From Comamonadaceae bacterium (lineage in GTDB: Bacteria > Pseudomonadota > Gammaproteobacteria > Burkholderiales > Burkholderiaceae_C), in the NCBI GenBank assembly GCA_947447975.1, contig CANFLU010000002.1, positions 1-64,000 on the forward strand: DNA of 64,000 nt. The letters are read 5' to 3'. The position numbers were made by a program, and so were the translations under genes. Below the pieces are notes generated by a model. It made no database searches. It worked only from the letters and a program-made list of their open reading frames with translations, and was not told the origin of the DNA. Of the stretch, positions 44,010 through 53,236 are shown in pieces (positions within the stretch are counted from its first letter, which is position 1; every line of letters starts with the position of its first letter).

Positions 44010-44690
44010 ATGGGATGTTTACTCAAACAAGGTGGCGGACTTTATGCTCGCTTGCGCATTGGCGCCGTGCTGCTGGCCGCTGGCCAGGGCAGCCGCATGG
44101 GCGGTGTCGCCAAGTCGCTGATCACGCTGCAAGGCGTGCCCCTCATCAAGCGCCAATTGATTGCGCTGAGCGGCGCCGGGGTTGATGAGGTGGTGGTGGT
44201 CACTGGTTATGCGCGCGATGCGGTGGAGGCCAGTATTGCCTCCTTTCCCGTGACCCTGGCCCATAACCCGGACTTTGCACTGGGCCAGCAAAGCTCGGTG
44301 CGTTGTGGCCTGCATGCTTTGCGCGGCAATTTTGACGCGGTGCTGGTAGCCCTGGCGGATCAACCGCTTTTAGGCGCTGCCGATTTGACGGAGTTGATCG
44401 CCGCCTTCAAAAAGCGCGCCAGCGGCCATGTGCTGGTGCCTATGGTCGACGGGCAGCGCGGCAACCCCTTGGTGATGGACGAGGTAGCGCTGGCCGACAT
44501 CCGCGCCAGTGACGTCAATCTGGCCTGCCGCCACTTTGTCGAAAACCAGCCGTCTTTGGTGCATCTGCACCACACCAGCAACACGCGCTTTGTCACCGAC
44601 CTGGACACGCTGCAAGACATCGAGGCCCTGGCCACGCGCACCGGCTGGAAGCTGGAATTGCCGCAAGCGCTGGTCGGCGCGCACGCATGA
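44010..44690 (+). CDS. mocA: Molybdenum cofactor cytidylyltransferase, MocA-like
   Basis: A 226-residue NTP transferase of the MobA/MocA family. The nucleotide motif is GAVLLAAGQGSRMGGVAKSL, followed by NPDFALGQQSSVRCGL and LVALADQPLLGAADL. MocA makes molybdopterin cytosine dinucleotide, which CO dehydrogenase needs. Placement two bases after coxE makes a dedicated supply for this enzyme likely. The start is the ATG at 44010 although the first ~16 residues precede the usual family start. Confidence 0.9.
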   Translation: MGCLLKQGGGLYARLRIGAVLLAAGQGSRMGGVAKSLITLQGVPLIKRQLIALSGAGVDEVVVVTGYARDAVEASIASFPVTLAHNPDFALGQQSSVRCGLHALRGNFDAVLVALADQPLLGAADLTELIAAFKKRASGHVLVPMVDGQRGNPLVMDEVALADIRASDVNLACRHFVENQPSLVHLHHTSNTRFVTDLDTLQDIEALATRTGWKLELPQALVGAHA

Positions 44691-44721
44691 GCGGGGCCTG
44701 AGAGCTGACCGGCATGAGGCC

Positions 44722-45426
44722 ATGAAAGAGGACATAAGCAAGGCCTTCACCGGCCAATGGCCGGTGCCCATGGGGCGGCACCGCTTTGCCGGCGCGGCCG
44801 ATATCAACCCGGTGCTCTCGCGCGTTTTTGCCAGTATGCGCGCCACCGATGTAGCCCTGCACCCGGAGCGCGCTGGTGCGTTTTATGCCAGCGAGGATGA
44901 TTTGCTCAACCGGGTGGACGTGCCCGAGTTCCGCGCCTTGGTGCAGTTCATCGTGCAGTCCTTGCAGGACACCGCACAACGCGCCAACGCCCAGGTCTGG
45001 CCACCGGGCCAGCAACCGCTGCAATTGCTGCTGAGCGGCGTATGGTTTCAGATCCAAAACGGCGCCGCTTTTCATGATGTGCACACCCACGGTAATTGCT
45101 CTTGGTCTGGCGTGTATTACCTGCAAATCGACCCACCGGAACAACGCGCCAAGCACGCGCAGTGGGGCGCGCACAACGGCGTGACGCGCTTTTACAGCCC
45201 CATGTTCCCGCTGTTGGGCGGTGCGCACATGGACATGGGCAATGCCTTCATGCAAAACGCCACGCTAGACATCAGCCCGCAAGAAGGCGAGCTGATACTT
45301 TTCCCTGCATTTCTGCCGCACAAAGCCATGCCCTATCAGGGCGAGCGCGAGCGCATCATCCTATCCTTCAACGCGCAAATCCACGCGCCACAAGGCAATC
45401 AGATTTACCGCTACACGGGGACTTGA
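44722..45426 (+). CDS. Putative 2OG-Fe(II) oxygenase (TIGR02466-like) at the end of the cox operon
   Basis: A 234-residue protein with a C-terminal double-stranded beta-helix resembling the TIGR02466 group of putative 2-oxoglutarate/Fe(II) oxygenases. Candidate iron and 2OG ligands are in FHDVHTHGNCSWSGVYYLQ (His/Asp) and LILFPAFLPHKAMPYQGER with RIILSFN (His, Arg). It begins 31 bases after mocA in the same direction and ends the cox run, before the convergent alcohol dehydrogenase gene. ATG 44722 is preferred because the open frame upstream lies inside mocA. Substrate is unknown; it may simply be a passenger. Confidence 0.7.
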   Translation: MKEDISKAFTGQWPVPMGRHRFAGAADINPVLSRVFASMRATDVALHPERAGAFYASEDDLLNRVDVPEFRALVQFIVQSLQDTAQRANAQVWPPGQQPLQLLLSGVWFQIQNGAAFHDVHTHGNCSWSGVYYLQIDPPEQRAKHAQWGAHNGVTRFYSPMFPLLGGAHMDMGNAFMQNATLDISPQEGELILFPAFLPHKAMPYQGERERIILSFNAQIHAPQGNQIYRYTGT

Positions 45427-45559
45427 TGCGGGCGGCGCGATCGCGCTGCTTCTTTCGCTTTCACTCCAAATTTTCGGTCTTTGCGCGCCACCCTAAAGCG
45501 CGCCATACCGCATCGCAGGGCCGTGGTGCGCCACCGCTATTCCTGCCTGACTTCGCAGC

Positions 45560-46702
45560 TCACATCGAAGCGTCAAGCAGGGCGTGGTAATCGTCGCTGC
45601 TGGCCAAGCGTGGATTCATCTTGTGGCAATGGTCGGCCAGTGCGCCTTCGATCACCCGGGCAAAGTCGCCGCTGCCCACGCCCATGGCGCCCAGGCCTGT
45701 GGGCAAGCCCAAACGCGCATTCATCTCGCGCACGGCCTCGGCCACGTCGCCAGCGCTGCCACCCTTCAGGCCCATGGCCTGGGCCATGCGGGACAGACGG
45801 TTTTCTCTCTGCACATTCTCGGCATCGGCGTTGAAGCGGATCACCGCTGGCAGGAACATCGCGTTGAGCGTGCCATGGTGCAGACGCGGGTTGACGCCGC
45901 CCAGGCTGTGGCTGAGCGAATGCACGCAGCCCAAGCCTTTTTGAAAGGCCATCGCCCCTTGCATAGAGGCACTCATCATATTCAGGCGGGCCTCGCGGTC
46001 CGTGCCGTCGCGGGTGGCCCGCTCGATATGGGCCCAAGCGCGCTGCAAGCCGTCGAGCGCAATGCCATCGGCCGGCGGGTTAAACGGCGCAGCCATAAAG
46101 GTTTCCATGCAGTGGGCAATGGCGTCCATGCCGGTGGCTGCGGTCAGGCCGGCGGGCAGGCCCAGCGTGAGTTCGGGGTCGCATATCGCCGACTTGGGCA
46201 CGATGTGCCAGGAATGAAAGCCCAGCTTGCGGCCGTCGTCGATGATGAGGATGGCGCCACGCGCCACCTCGCTGCCGGTACCGGCGGTGGTGGGTACCGC
46301 GATCAGCGGCACCGCGAGCTCGGTGATCTTGGGCGAACCGCCTTCGATGGTGGCATAGGTTTTCAGCGGGCCCTCATGGGTGGCGGCAATAGCCACACCT
46401 TTGGCGCAGTCGATGGCCGAGCCGCCGCCCAGGGCGATTAGCCCGTCGCAGGTACCGGCCCGGTAGGCCTGCACTGCTGCGCGCACCGCGGCCTCAGTCG
46501 GGTTGGAAGGGGTTTGGTCAAACACCGAGACCGGCCAGCTGGGCAGGGCGGCCAGTGCGCGTTCGAGGATGCCTGCCGCCTTGACACCTGCGTCGGTGAC
46601 GATCAGCGGCCGGCTGATACCCAAGCGCTGGCACTCGGCCGGCAGGCTGCGCAGGGCGCCAAAGTCAATTTGAATCTGCGTGATGTAGTGGATCAAGGCC
46701 AA
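45560..46702 (-). CDS. Iron-containing alcohol dehydrogenase
   Basis: A 380-residue group III (Fe-dependent) alcohol dehydrogenase. The NAD-binding motif is ALGGGSAIDCAKG. Metal ligands are in TGMDAIAHCME, CVHSLSHSLGG and LHHGTLNA, and VPTTAGTGSEVARGAI is the family signature. The start is a TTG at 46702 preceded by AAAGGAG at seven bases, an excellent ribosome binding site. It may reduce aldehydes or oxidise an alcohol; maleylacetate-reductase-like activity is a more distant option. It stands between the cox locus and the LysR-amidase island, convergent with the former. Confidence 0.9.
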   Translation of the reverse strand: MALIHYITQIQIDFGALRSLPAECQRLGISRPLIVTDAGVKAAGILERALAALPSWPVSVFDQTPSNPTEAAVRAAVQAYRAGTCDGLIALGGGSAIDCAKGVAIAATHEGPLKTYATIEGGSPKITELAVPLIAVPTTAGTGSEVARGAILIIDDGRKLGFHSWHIVPKSAICDPELTLGLPAGLTAATGMDAIAHCMETFMAAPFNPPADGIALDGLQRAWAHIERATRDGTDREARLNMMSASMQGAMAFQKGLGCVHSLSHSLGGVNPRLHHGTLNAMFLPAVIRFNADAENVQRENRLSRMAQAMGLKGGSAGDVAEAVREMNARLGLPTGLGAMGVGSGDFARVIEGALADHCHKMNPRLASSDDYHALLDASM

Positions 46703-46932
46703 GGCAAGCTCCTTTAAGCAATGCCTGCATTCTCAGGCAAAAGCCGTGGCGTAGCGCACTTGTACCAGCCGCGCCATAGGGCAAGCGTCTGCGCCAATTC
46801 GCGCACCGCGGGCCCAGGCTATACGCCCTACATCAAGCGTAGATTCCCGCGGGGCAGTGATGCTGTTTATGAGCGGCTAAGCGTGGAGCGTGGCTTGCGC
46901 TCCAGACACCGTAAAGGTGCATGCGCTTGCGC

Positions 46933-47904
46933 TCAGGCGTTTTTACTAAAGTCAAACAGCCCATTGCTGCGCTCAGCGGTCACTATCGCAAAGCCCTTAG
47001 GGCCCAAGCTTAGAAAATACTGGCGCAGCATCTGCGTCAGTATTTTGACGAACTGTGGTTTGGAGGAACCGTAGATATCTGCCACCACTAAGTGGGGCGC
47101 CGGAACCGCATCGGTCAGCGGCCGTCTGACCAAATGCGAAGCATCAGCCATGGCGTGTCCCGTAGGACGCATATTGAGAATGGACACCCCAAAACCAGCG
47201 GCCACCGCCGAGCGTACAGTCTCATAAGAACGCGTAGTCAGACTGATTTTCGGGCGGTCACCCAGCACCTCAAATAGTGTCATCAAGTAAGTGGAAGTTT
47301 GCGGTAAATCCAGCAACACCAAGGGGTACTTGGCTAAGTCCGCAATGGAAATTTGCGGCTGTTGTGCCAGGGGGTTGTCAGCAGGCAAGATCGCATGGGG
47401 AGGCACTTTGCAAATAGCCGTATAGGTATCGCCTCCAAAGCTGGTGCCTATGTTGTAAGTGATGACCATATCTACGGCACCCGTGTTTAACCAATCATGC
47501 AATTGATTTTGGTCACCTTCGAGCAATTGGATGCCCATGAGGCCAACAGCATCTGCGTACTCCTTTAGTAATTCAGCAAGAAATAAGGAGCCGAAGGGCT
47601 GAAAGCATCCAACGCGAATGGTCTGCGGTGAGCCTTTGGACAAGCCGTTGACCATCCGGCCAAACTCCAGGTTGGCTTCTAACAAAACGCGTGCAGCAAG
47701 CACAAAGCGCTCTCCAGCAGGCGTAATTTGCACGCCACGTGCAGGTCGTCGATCAAAGATAGTGGCATTGAGCTCATCCTCGGCCAAGGTGATCGCTGCC
47801 AGCACAGAAGACTGGGAAATATGCAGGCTTGTACAGGCAGCTCGGATGCTGCCGAGCTTGGCAACCTCGCATACGTAACGAATTTGTCGGAGTGATAGAT
47901 TCAA
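46933..47904 (-). CDS. LysR-family regulator divergent from amidase operon
   Basis: A 323-residue LysR-type regulator. Its N-terminal helix-turn-helix region reads LRQIRYVCEVAKLGSIRAAC then LHISQSSVLAAITLAEDEL, followed by LFDRR-like IFDRRPARGVQITPAGERF and a periplasmic-binding-protein-like effector domain (IRVGCFQPFGSLFLAELL). The start is TTG at 47904; no upstream ATG fits. It is transcribed away from the amidase gene across 123 AT-rich bases, the standard layout for a LysR regulator of the adjacent catabolic operon. The effector is probably the substrate or an intermediate of that pathway. Confidence 0.9.
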   Translation of the reverse strand: MNLSLRQIRYVCEVAKLGSIRAACTSLHISQSSVLAAITLAEDELNATIFDRRPARGVQITPAGERFVLAARVLLEANLEFGRMVNGLSKGSPQTIRVGCFQPFGSLFLAELLKEYADAVGLMGIQLLEGDQNQLHDWLNTGAVDMVITYNIGTSFGGDTYTAICKVPPHAILPADNPLAQQPQISIADLAKYPLVLLDLPQTSTYLMTLFEVLGDRPKISLTTRSYETVRSAVAAGFGVSILNMRPTGHAMADASHLVRRPLTDAVPAPHLVVADIYGSSKPQFVKILTQMLRQYFLSLGPKGFAIVTAERSNGLFDFSKNA

Positions 47905-48027
47905 TTTTATTAATTATTTATACAATAAATATACTTATTTGTACTACACAATGCATTTTACACATCAATAAAGTTGCTGCAACATTCAGTAAAGAGGAAT
48001 AAAACCTCAAGAACCAGAGACATCACC
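47905..48027. promoter_or_regulatory. AT-rich divergent promoter region with LysR operator candidate
   Basis: The 123 bases between the LysR gene and the amidase are strikingly AT-rich compared with everything around. At 47921-47943 an interrupted palindrome TACAA-N13-TTGTA is seen. Its inner part AATAAATA/TACTTATT is itself complementary with one mismatch. It contains T-N11-A spacings as in LysR boxes and sits 17 bases from the regulator start. Sigma-70 boxes are not clear. Confidence 0.6.
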
Positions 48028-49458
48028 ATGAGCCTCAAATTGGGTCAAGCCCCCCTATCTAGCGCGCCTGAGCTTTGCAAAATGGGCACGGTCGAATTGG
48101 CGCAACAGTTCCGCTCGGGCGCTCTTTCGCCGGTTGAGGTGACGCAATCGGTTTTGCAACAAGCACAAGATGTGCAGACGCACTTCAATGCCTTTACCTT
48201 AATCGACCATCAAGGCGCATTAGATTTGGCTCGGGCATCAGAGAAGCGGTGGCGCCAGGGTGCCCCTTTGTCGCCCATTGATGGCGTATCCACCACGATC
48301 AAGGATTTGGTCTGGCTTAAAGGCAAAAGCATTCGTTATGGCAGCCTGACCTCGGCGCCAGACCCTTGCGCAGAGGACGCACCCTGCGTGACCAATCTGC
48401 GCGCTAATGGCGCGGTTTTTATCGGGGTCACCACCTCCCCCGAAATGGGGTGGAAAGCGGTGACCGACAGCAAAGCCTTTGGTATCACCCGTAACCCCTG
48501 GGATCCGGAGATGACGGCTGGAGGGTCATCCGGTGGGGCGGCCGTGGCGGCCGCCACCGGCGCGGGTGTGTTGCATGTAGGAACGGATGGTGGAGGCTCG
48601 ATCCGTATCCCTGCGTCTTTTTGTGGCATCGTTGGACACAAACCGACTTTCGGTACCGTGCCTGCTTTTCCTGCCAGTGCATTCGGCACGGTTGCGCATG
48701 TGGGTCCTATGGCAAGAAACGTAGCGGATGTGGCCGCCATGTTGAGCGCCATGTCAGGTCGCGATCTACGCGATTGGACACAGGGTTGGAATACCGTCAT
48801 CGATTTTGATTTAAAGCACGTTCAGCTAGCCCAGCTACGCATTGGATATTGGTCTAGACCGCCCGGAGGCGACGTGGACCCTGATGTGTCCCGCGCCATC
48901 GCTTTGGCACTGGATCACCTGCGGGCCGCGGGAGCCAGCATAAAAGCGGCTTCATTACCCGAAGAGGACCTGCATGCGGTATTCCAGGCGCATTGGTTTG
49001 CGGGTGCCGCTAACCGCCTAAGCCCTATTGCGTCAGCGCATTACCCCGACATGGATGAGGGACTGGTGCATGTCGCACAAATTGGCGCGCGTATGTCGGC
49101 CCCGCAATTGGTCGCTCACCAGGTCCGCAGAGCCAACTTCGGTGCCGCCATGGACCGCCTGCTATCTCAATTTGATGTGCTGATTTCACCTGCCGTGTCG
49201 GTGTTGCCGTTTCAGGCAGGTTTGGAGGTTCCTGGCGGCAGTGGTTTACAGCGATGGACCGAGTGGGCTGGGTTTAGTTACCCCTTGAACCTCAGTCAAC
49301 AACCCGCTTGTGTCATCCCTTGCGGGCGCAAGCGGCTCCATTCAGGGAGCACTTTACCCATCGGCATGCAAATTGTTGGCGCGCGCGGCGCTGACGCCCA
49401 TGTTCTGTCTATCGCTCAAGCTATTGAGCGTATGGACTTGGAACACATTCTTGTTTGA
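48028..49458 (+). CDS. Amidase, amidase-signature family
   Basis: A 476-residue amidase-signature hydrolase, cytosolic, converting an amide to an acid plus ammonia or an amine. The Ser-cisSer-Lys triad is visible: Lys92 in TTIKDLVW, Ser167 in TAGGSSGGAAVA, and nucleophile Ser191 in GTDGGGSIRIPASFCGIVGHKP. ATG 48028 is chosen; the open frame extends to 47974 inside the operator region. It opens the plus-strand operon that continues with the ABC importer, suggesting that the imported compound is an amide. A close functional relative cannot be named from the sequence. Confidence 0.9.
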   Translation: MSLKLGQAPLSSAPELCKMGTVELAQQFRSGALSPVEVTQSVLQQAQDVQTHFNAFTLIDHQGALDLARASEKRWRQGAPLSPIDGVSTTIKDLVWLKGKSIRYGSLTSAPDPCAEDAPCVTNLRANGAVFIGVTTSPEMGWKAVTDSKAFGITRNPWDPEMTAGGSSGGAAVAAATGAGVLHVGTDGGGSIRIPASFCGIVGHKPTFGTVPAFPASAFGTVAHVGPMARNVADVAAMLSAMSGRDLRDWTQGWNTVIDFDLKHVQLAQLRIGYWSRPPGGDVDPDVSRAIALALDHLRAAGASIKAASLPEEDLHAVFQAHWFAGAANRLSPIASAHYPDMDEGLVHVAQIGARMSAPQLVAHQVRRANFGAAMDRLLSQFDVLISPAVSVLPFQAGLEVPGGSGLQRWTEWAGFSYPLNLSQQPACVIPCGRKRLHSGSTLPIGMQIVGARGADAHVLSIAQAIERMDLEHILV

Positions 49459-49480
49459 TCAATCAATTTAAGGAGACAAC

Positions 49481-50779
49481 ATGGTCAATAGACGATCGGT
49501 ATTGGGTTCAACACTCGCGGCAGGCGCGGCGGGTGCGGGCCTGCTGTCCAGCCTCAACCAGTCCGCGCACGCCGCAGACAGCAAGACCATCACGGTGGGA
49601 TCTGCGCTGCCTATGTCGGGTTTCGCTGCCGCCGATGGCATTGAATTTAAACGCGGCCTCGAAATGGCCGCGGAAGAGATCAATGCAGCGGGGGGCTTAC
49701 TCGGGCAAATGCTCGAAATCAAAGTCGAGGACACCAAGGAAATGGGAGCCGATGTTGTGACCCAGGCAATGCAGCGGCTGATCGACCGGAACAAAGCACC
49801 GGTGATCATCAATGGCTACAACCTCGGGACCAATATGGTCGAAATGGATGTGGCTGCCGATAGCCATGTGATGTTCCTGCACTACAACACCGTGCTCTCC
49901 CACGACAATAAATTTAACAGCAAACCGGAGCGCTATTACAGTTGTTTTCAAGGCGATCCTGCTGAATATTGGTACGGCCAGGGCGTATTGAATTTTTTCA
50001 AGCAGTTAACGGATTCCAAACAGTGGACACCTGCAAATAAAAAACTCGCCATTATTGCGTCTGCTGATGAATACCCCATCACGATTGCCAATGCCATCAA
50101 GGCCAAGGCGGCTGAATATGGTTGGGAAATCAGCTTGTTTGAAACGGTGCCATTTCCGACGACGCAATGGGGGCCGACGCTGGCCAAGCTTCGCCAAAAC
50201 CCGCCCGCCGCGATTGCGATCACCCACTTTTTGCCGCAAGACTTGGCACAATTCATGTTGCAATTCTCGCGGCAGCCGACCAAGAGTTTGGTCTATATGC
50301 AATACGGCCCTTCGCTGCCCCCTTTCCGCGAAATTGGCGGGTCATCGGTCAACGGTGTGATTTATTCGACTGTGGTTGGATGTTTACCCGATGCTTTTTC
50401 CGCCGCGTTTCGGGCCAACTACCGTAAGAAGTTTGGACCCAATGCAGCCTACCTGACAGGCTCCCAAACCTATGACGGATTGTGGCATTGGGCCTTATCC
50501 GCAGCCATTGCTGGAGGAGCGAGTGAGCCTGGAAATAAAAAAGGCATACAACGTGTCGCAGCCGCCATGCGCCGACTCATTTACCGTGGTGTCAACGGAA
50601 CTTGCCGATACAACCCCGCGGGACAGTCTGCGTACTGCTTTCCAACGCAAACCAATGATCCGTCACTGGGAATGCCGCACCAATTTCTGCAGCATCAAGA
50701 TTTCAAAGCCGATGCTAAGTTAATTGCACCGGCCTTGTACGCGTCCAATGCCTTTGTCATGCCACCATGGATGAAGTGA
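49481..50779 (+). CDS. Branched-chain-type ABC importer, substrate-binding protein
   Basis: A 432-residue periplasmic binding protein of the Leu/Ile/Val-amide-urea family (type I fold). A twin-arginine-type N-terminus RRSVLGSTLAAGAAGAGLL leads to cleavage near SAHA-ADSK. The mature protein starts ITVGSALPMSGFAAADGIEFKRGLEMAAEEINAAGG, the family hallmark. Then come INGYNLGTNM and GSQTYDGLWHWALSAAI. The relation to amide-binding AmiC/UrtA proteins is general. A strong AAGGAGA lies before the ATG. The next gene overlaps its end by 13 bases. Confidence 0.92.
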   Translation: MVNRRSVLGSTLAAGAAGAGLLSSLNQSAHAADSKTITVGSALPMSGFAAADGIEFKRGLEMAAEEINAAGGLLGQMLEIKVEDTKEMGADVVTQAMQRLIDRNKAPVIINGYNLGTNMVEMDVAADSHVMFLHYNTVLSHDNKFNSKPERYYSCFQGDPAEYWYGQGVLNFFKQLTDSKQWTPANKKLAIIASADEYPITIANAIKAKAAEYGWEISLFETVPFPTTQWGPTLAKLRQNPPAAIAITHFLPQDLAQFMLQFSRQPTKSLVYMQYGPSLPPFREIGGSSVNGVIYSTVVGCLPDAFSAAFRANYRKKFGPNAAYLTGSQTYDGLWHWALSAAIAGGASEPGNKKGIQRVAAAMRRLIYRGVNGTCRYNPAGQSAYCFPTQTNDPSLGMPHQFLQHQDFKADAKLIAPALYASNAFVMPPWMK

Positions 50780-51603
50780 GGCACGGTGTTGCGGCCACCT
50801 CGGGTCAGAAACCCGAGGTGGTTTTCAAATGTGAAGGCGTCTCCAAACACTTTGGCTCGCTGACGGCTGTGGACAATTTTTCGCTCGAGGTCGCGGCCGG
50901 CAGTGTGCTGGGTATCGGCGGCCCCAATGGGGCCGGTAAAACCACTTTTTTTGACGTCGTCACTGGCATCACTGCGGCTTCAGCGGGGCGGGTCTGGTTC
51001 GGCGGGCAAGACATCAGTGGCTTGAGCGCCGATCGTATTTGCCAAATGGGTATGGCCCGCACCTTCCAACTCAATGCCACCTTTGAGGGTATGAGCGTAC
51101 AAGAAAATGTTCAAGTGGCAGCTTGCTATGGGCGTTCAAGGAGAATCTTGCCCCCTTGGAAGCTAGACTTTGCAACAAAGGCAAGCGTCACGCAGGCACT
51201 GGAATTTGTTGGCCTGTCCCACAAGGCAAAGCACGCCGCCAGCAGCCTCACGGTTCTTGAACGCAAATTGCTGATGTTGGCCGGTGCCATCGCCACCGAG
51301 CCACGGGTGCTATTTTTGGATGAACCCGTTGGTGGTTTGGCTGCCGATGAGATTGATCAGATCATGGGACTGGTCAAACAAATACAAGCCACCGGCGTGA
51401 CCATTGTTTTGATCGAGCACGTGATGCGTTTTTTGCTTGAGCTGTCAGACAAAGTCATCATCATGCACCACGGCGGCAAGTTGTTTGAAGGTTTGCCACA
51501 CGATGTTGCCAAGGACCCGACGGTAGTCGATACCTACCTAGGCGAAGGCACGAGCCAGCGCCTCAATCAATTTTTCGAGAAGCGTCACCATGCGACAGCC
51601 TAA
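50767..51603 (+). CDS. ABC importer ATPase, LivG type
   Basis: A 278-residue ATPase with Walker A GGPNGAGKTT, the Liv-type ADRICQMGMARTFQ block, and Walker B VLFLDEPVGGLAADEI followed by IEHVMRFLLELSDKVIIMHHGGKL. The signature segment is LTVLERKLLMLA rather than LSGGQ, a variation seen in some LivG paralogues. It overlaps the binding-protein gene by 13 bases and livF-like by 14, so translation is coupled. It powers uptake together with the second ATPase. Confidence 0.92.
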   Translation: MDEVRHGVAATSGQKPEVVFKCEGVSKHFGSLTAVDNFSLEVAAGSVLGIGGPNGAGKTTFFDVVTGITAASAGRVWFGGQDISGLSADRICQMGMARTFQLNATFEGMSVQENVQVAACYGRSRRILPPWKLDFATKASVTQALEFVGLSHKAKHAASSLTVLERKLLMLAGAIATEPRVLFLDEPVGGLAADEIDQIMGLVKQIQATGVTIVLIEHVMRFLLELSDKVIIMHHGGKLFEGLPHDVAKDPTVVDTYLGEGTSQRLNQFFEKRHHATA

Positions 51604-52318
51604 GCCAGCGGCCGCCTTGGTACTGGATGGTGTCACAGCCGGATATGGCGGCCTCACCATTCTTCGCGATATCTCTTTGCGTTTGCTCCCCGGTCACATG
51701 GTGACTGTGGTCGGCCCCAATGGCCACGGCAAATCAACGTTGCTCAAAACCATCTCGGGCATGACGCAGCAAAGCAGTGGGCGCATTTGGATCGGTGAGC
51801 ATGAAATCACCAGCTTGCCCGCACACGCCATTGCAGGCCTGGGCGTGGCCCACATTCCGCAAGGCGACTTGCTCTTTCCTGAAATGACGGTCGAGGAAAA
51901 CTTGTTGATGGGCGCGTATTTGACCACTGAACAAGCACAAATTGAACAGCGCTTTGATGAGGTCTATCGCCTCTTCCCGAAATTGGCGGGTCGGCGCGAT
52001 CAAACTGCTTCGACCCTTTCGGGCGGCGAGCGGCGCATGGTGGGCATAGGGCGCGGCCTGATGATGGGCACACAACTGTTACTCATTGACGAACCATCTT
52101 TGGGCTTGGCACCGCTGGTCATTGATCAAATTTACGAAGCCATAGGCGCACTCAAAGCTTCAGGGCGCAGTATTTTGCTGGTGGAGGAAAACCCGGCGCG
52201 GGTTGCTGAGCTTGCCAATGAAATGCATTTGCTCGATGACGGGCACATCATTTGGTCAGGACCTCCCGATGAACTTTTAAGGCGCGATGAATTGCTCGCG
52301 ACCTATTTGGGGGGGTAG
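51590..52318 (+). CDS. ABC importer ATPase, LivF type
   Basis: A 242-residue ATPase of the LivF class. Walker A is GPNGHGKST, with His in place of the usual Ala, a common variant. The signature is LSGGERRMVGIGRGLM, and Walker B is LLLIDEPSLGLAPLVIDQIYEAI. The C-terminal LVEENPARVAELANEMHLLDDGHI is as in LivF/UrtE. It partners the LivG-type ATPase and two permeases of this operon. Confidence 0.93.
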   Translation: MRQPKPAAALVLDGVTAGYGGLTILRDISLRLLPGHMVTVVGPNGHGKSTLLKTISGMTQQSSGRIWIGEHEITSLPAHAIAGLGVAHIPQGDLLFPEMTVEENLLMGAYLTTEQAQIEQRFDEVYRLFPKLAGRRDQTASTLSGGERRMVGIGRGLMMGTQLLLIDEPSLGLAPLVIDQIYEAIGALKASGRSILLVEENPARVAELANEMHLLDDGHIIWSGPPDELLRRDELLATYLGG

Positions 52319-52324
52319 CCAGAC

Positions 52325-53212
52325 ATGGTGGATATATTTTTCTCTATCGCGCTTTCGGGCCTGACCTCTGGTGCCCTATACGCGCTGGCCACCTTGGGTT
52401 TATCCTTGGTGTGGGGTTCGATGGGCATGCTCAACATGGCGCACGGGGCCATGTTGACGCTGGGCGGTTATGCGGCCTTTGCCGTAGTGATGCAGTGGGG
52501 TATGCCCGGTCCGCTGGGCTTTGTGGCGGCCCTGGGCGTTGGGGCCTTGGTCGGAGCACTTTTATATGTGCTTGTCGTCAGGCCCTTGCTGCGTGCAGAG
52601 GTGGCCAGCTTTGAAACTGCCGTGTTGATGGCCACGGTCGGTCTGGGGACCGCGCTGGAAAATGGCATCTTGCTGACCTTTGGCGGCCAACCTTTGTCCC
52701 AGCCGGTTAAATCCGATGGCATGCTGCAGATAGGGCAGCAAGGCGTGCCGTATCAAAGCATGGTGGTGATTGGGGTGGCTTTGATATTGATGGGCATAAC
52801 CGCCTATGTACTCAAACACACCCGTGCTGGGCGCGCCATCCGTGCGACGACACAAAACCGCGACGCGGCCCAGTTGCTTGGCATTCCGGTAGGACGTGTC
52901 TATCTGCAGGTACTGATGTTTTCTGGCGCATTGGCGGGCATTTGCGGTTGCTTGGTCAGCTCCATCACGCAGTTGTCGCCCTCTTTAGGGGCTGACCCCA
53001 TGCTCAAAGCTTTCATCATGTGTGTAGTTGCCGGTCTTGGGAATTTACCAGGGGCAGTGTTAGCGGCATTTGCACTGGCATTCATAGAAGCCATGGTTCA
53101 GTACGTATTTGGCGGACGCTGGGGCTTTCCGGTGCTGTTAACGCTGGTCATATTGGTCCTAGTTTGGCGTCCTACAGGCCTATTTGGTCGTGCGCAGATA
53201 CGCCGTTTGTAA
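52325..53212 (+). CDS. ABC importer permease, LivH type
   Basis: A 295-residue inner-membrane permease with about eight segments. Characteristic stretches are ALSGLTSGALYALATLGLSLVWG, MLNMAHGAMLTLGGYAAF, GRAIRATTQNRDAAQLLGIPV and GLGNLPGAVLAAFALAFIEA. It forms the channel with the LivM-type permease. It starts six bases after the LivF-type gene. Confidence 0.93.
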   Translation: MVDIFFSIALSGLTSGALYALATLGLSLVWGSMGMLNMAHGAMLTLGGYAAFAVVMQWGMPGPLGFVAALGVGALVGALLYVLVVRPLLRAEVASFETAVLMATVGLGTALENGILLTFGGQPLSQPVKSDGMLQIGQQGVPYQSMVVIGVALILMGITAYVLKHTRAGRAIRATTQNRDAAQLLGIPVGRVYLQVLMFSGALAGICGCLVSSITQLSPSLGADPMLKAFIMCVVAGLGNLPGAVLAAFALAFIEAMVQYVFGGRWGFPVLLTLVILVLVWRPTGLFGRAQIRRL

Positions 53213-53236
53213 TTGAGGCATGCCAAAAGAGCCACT

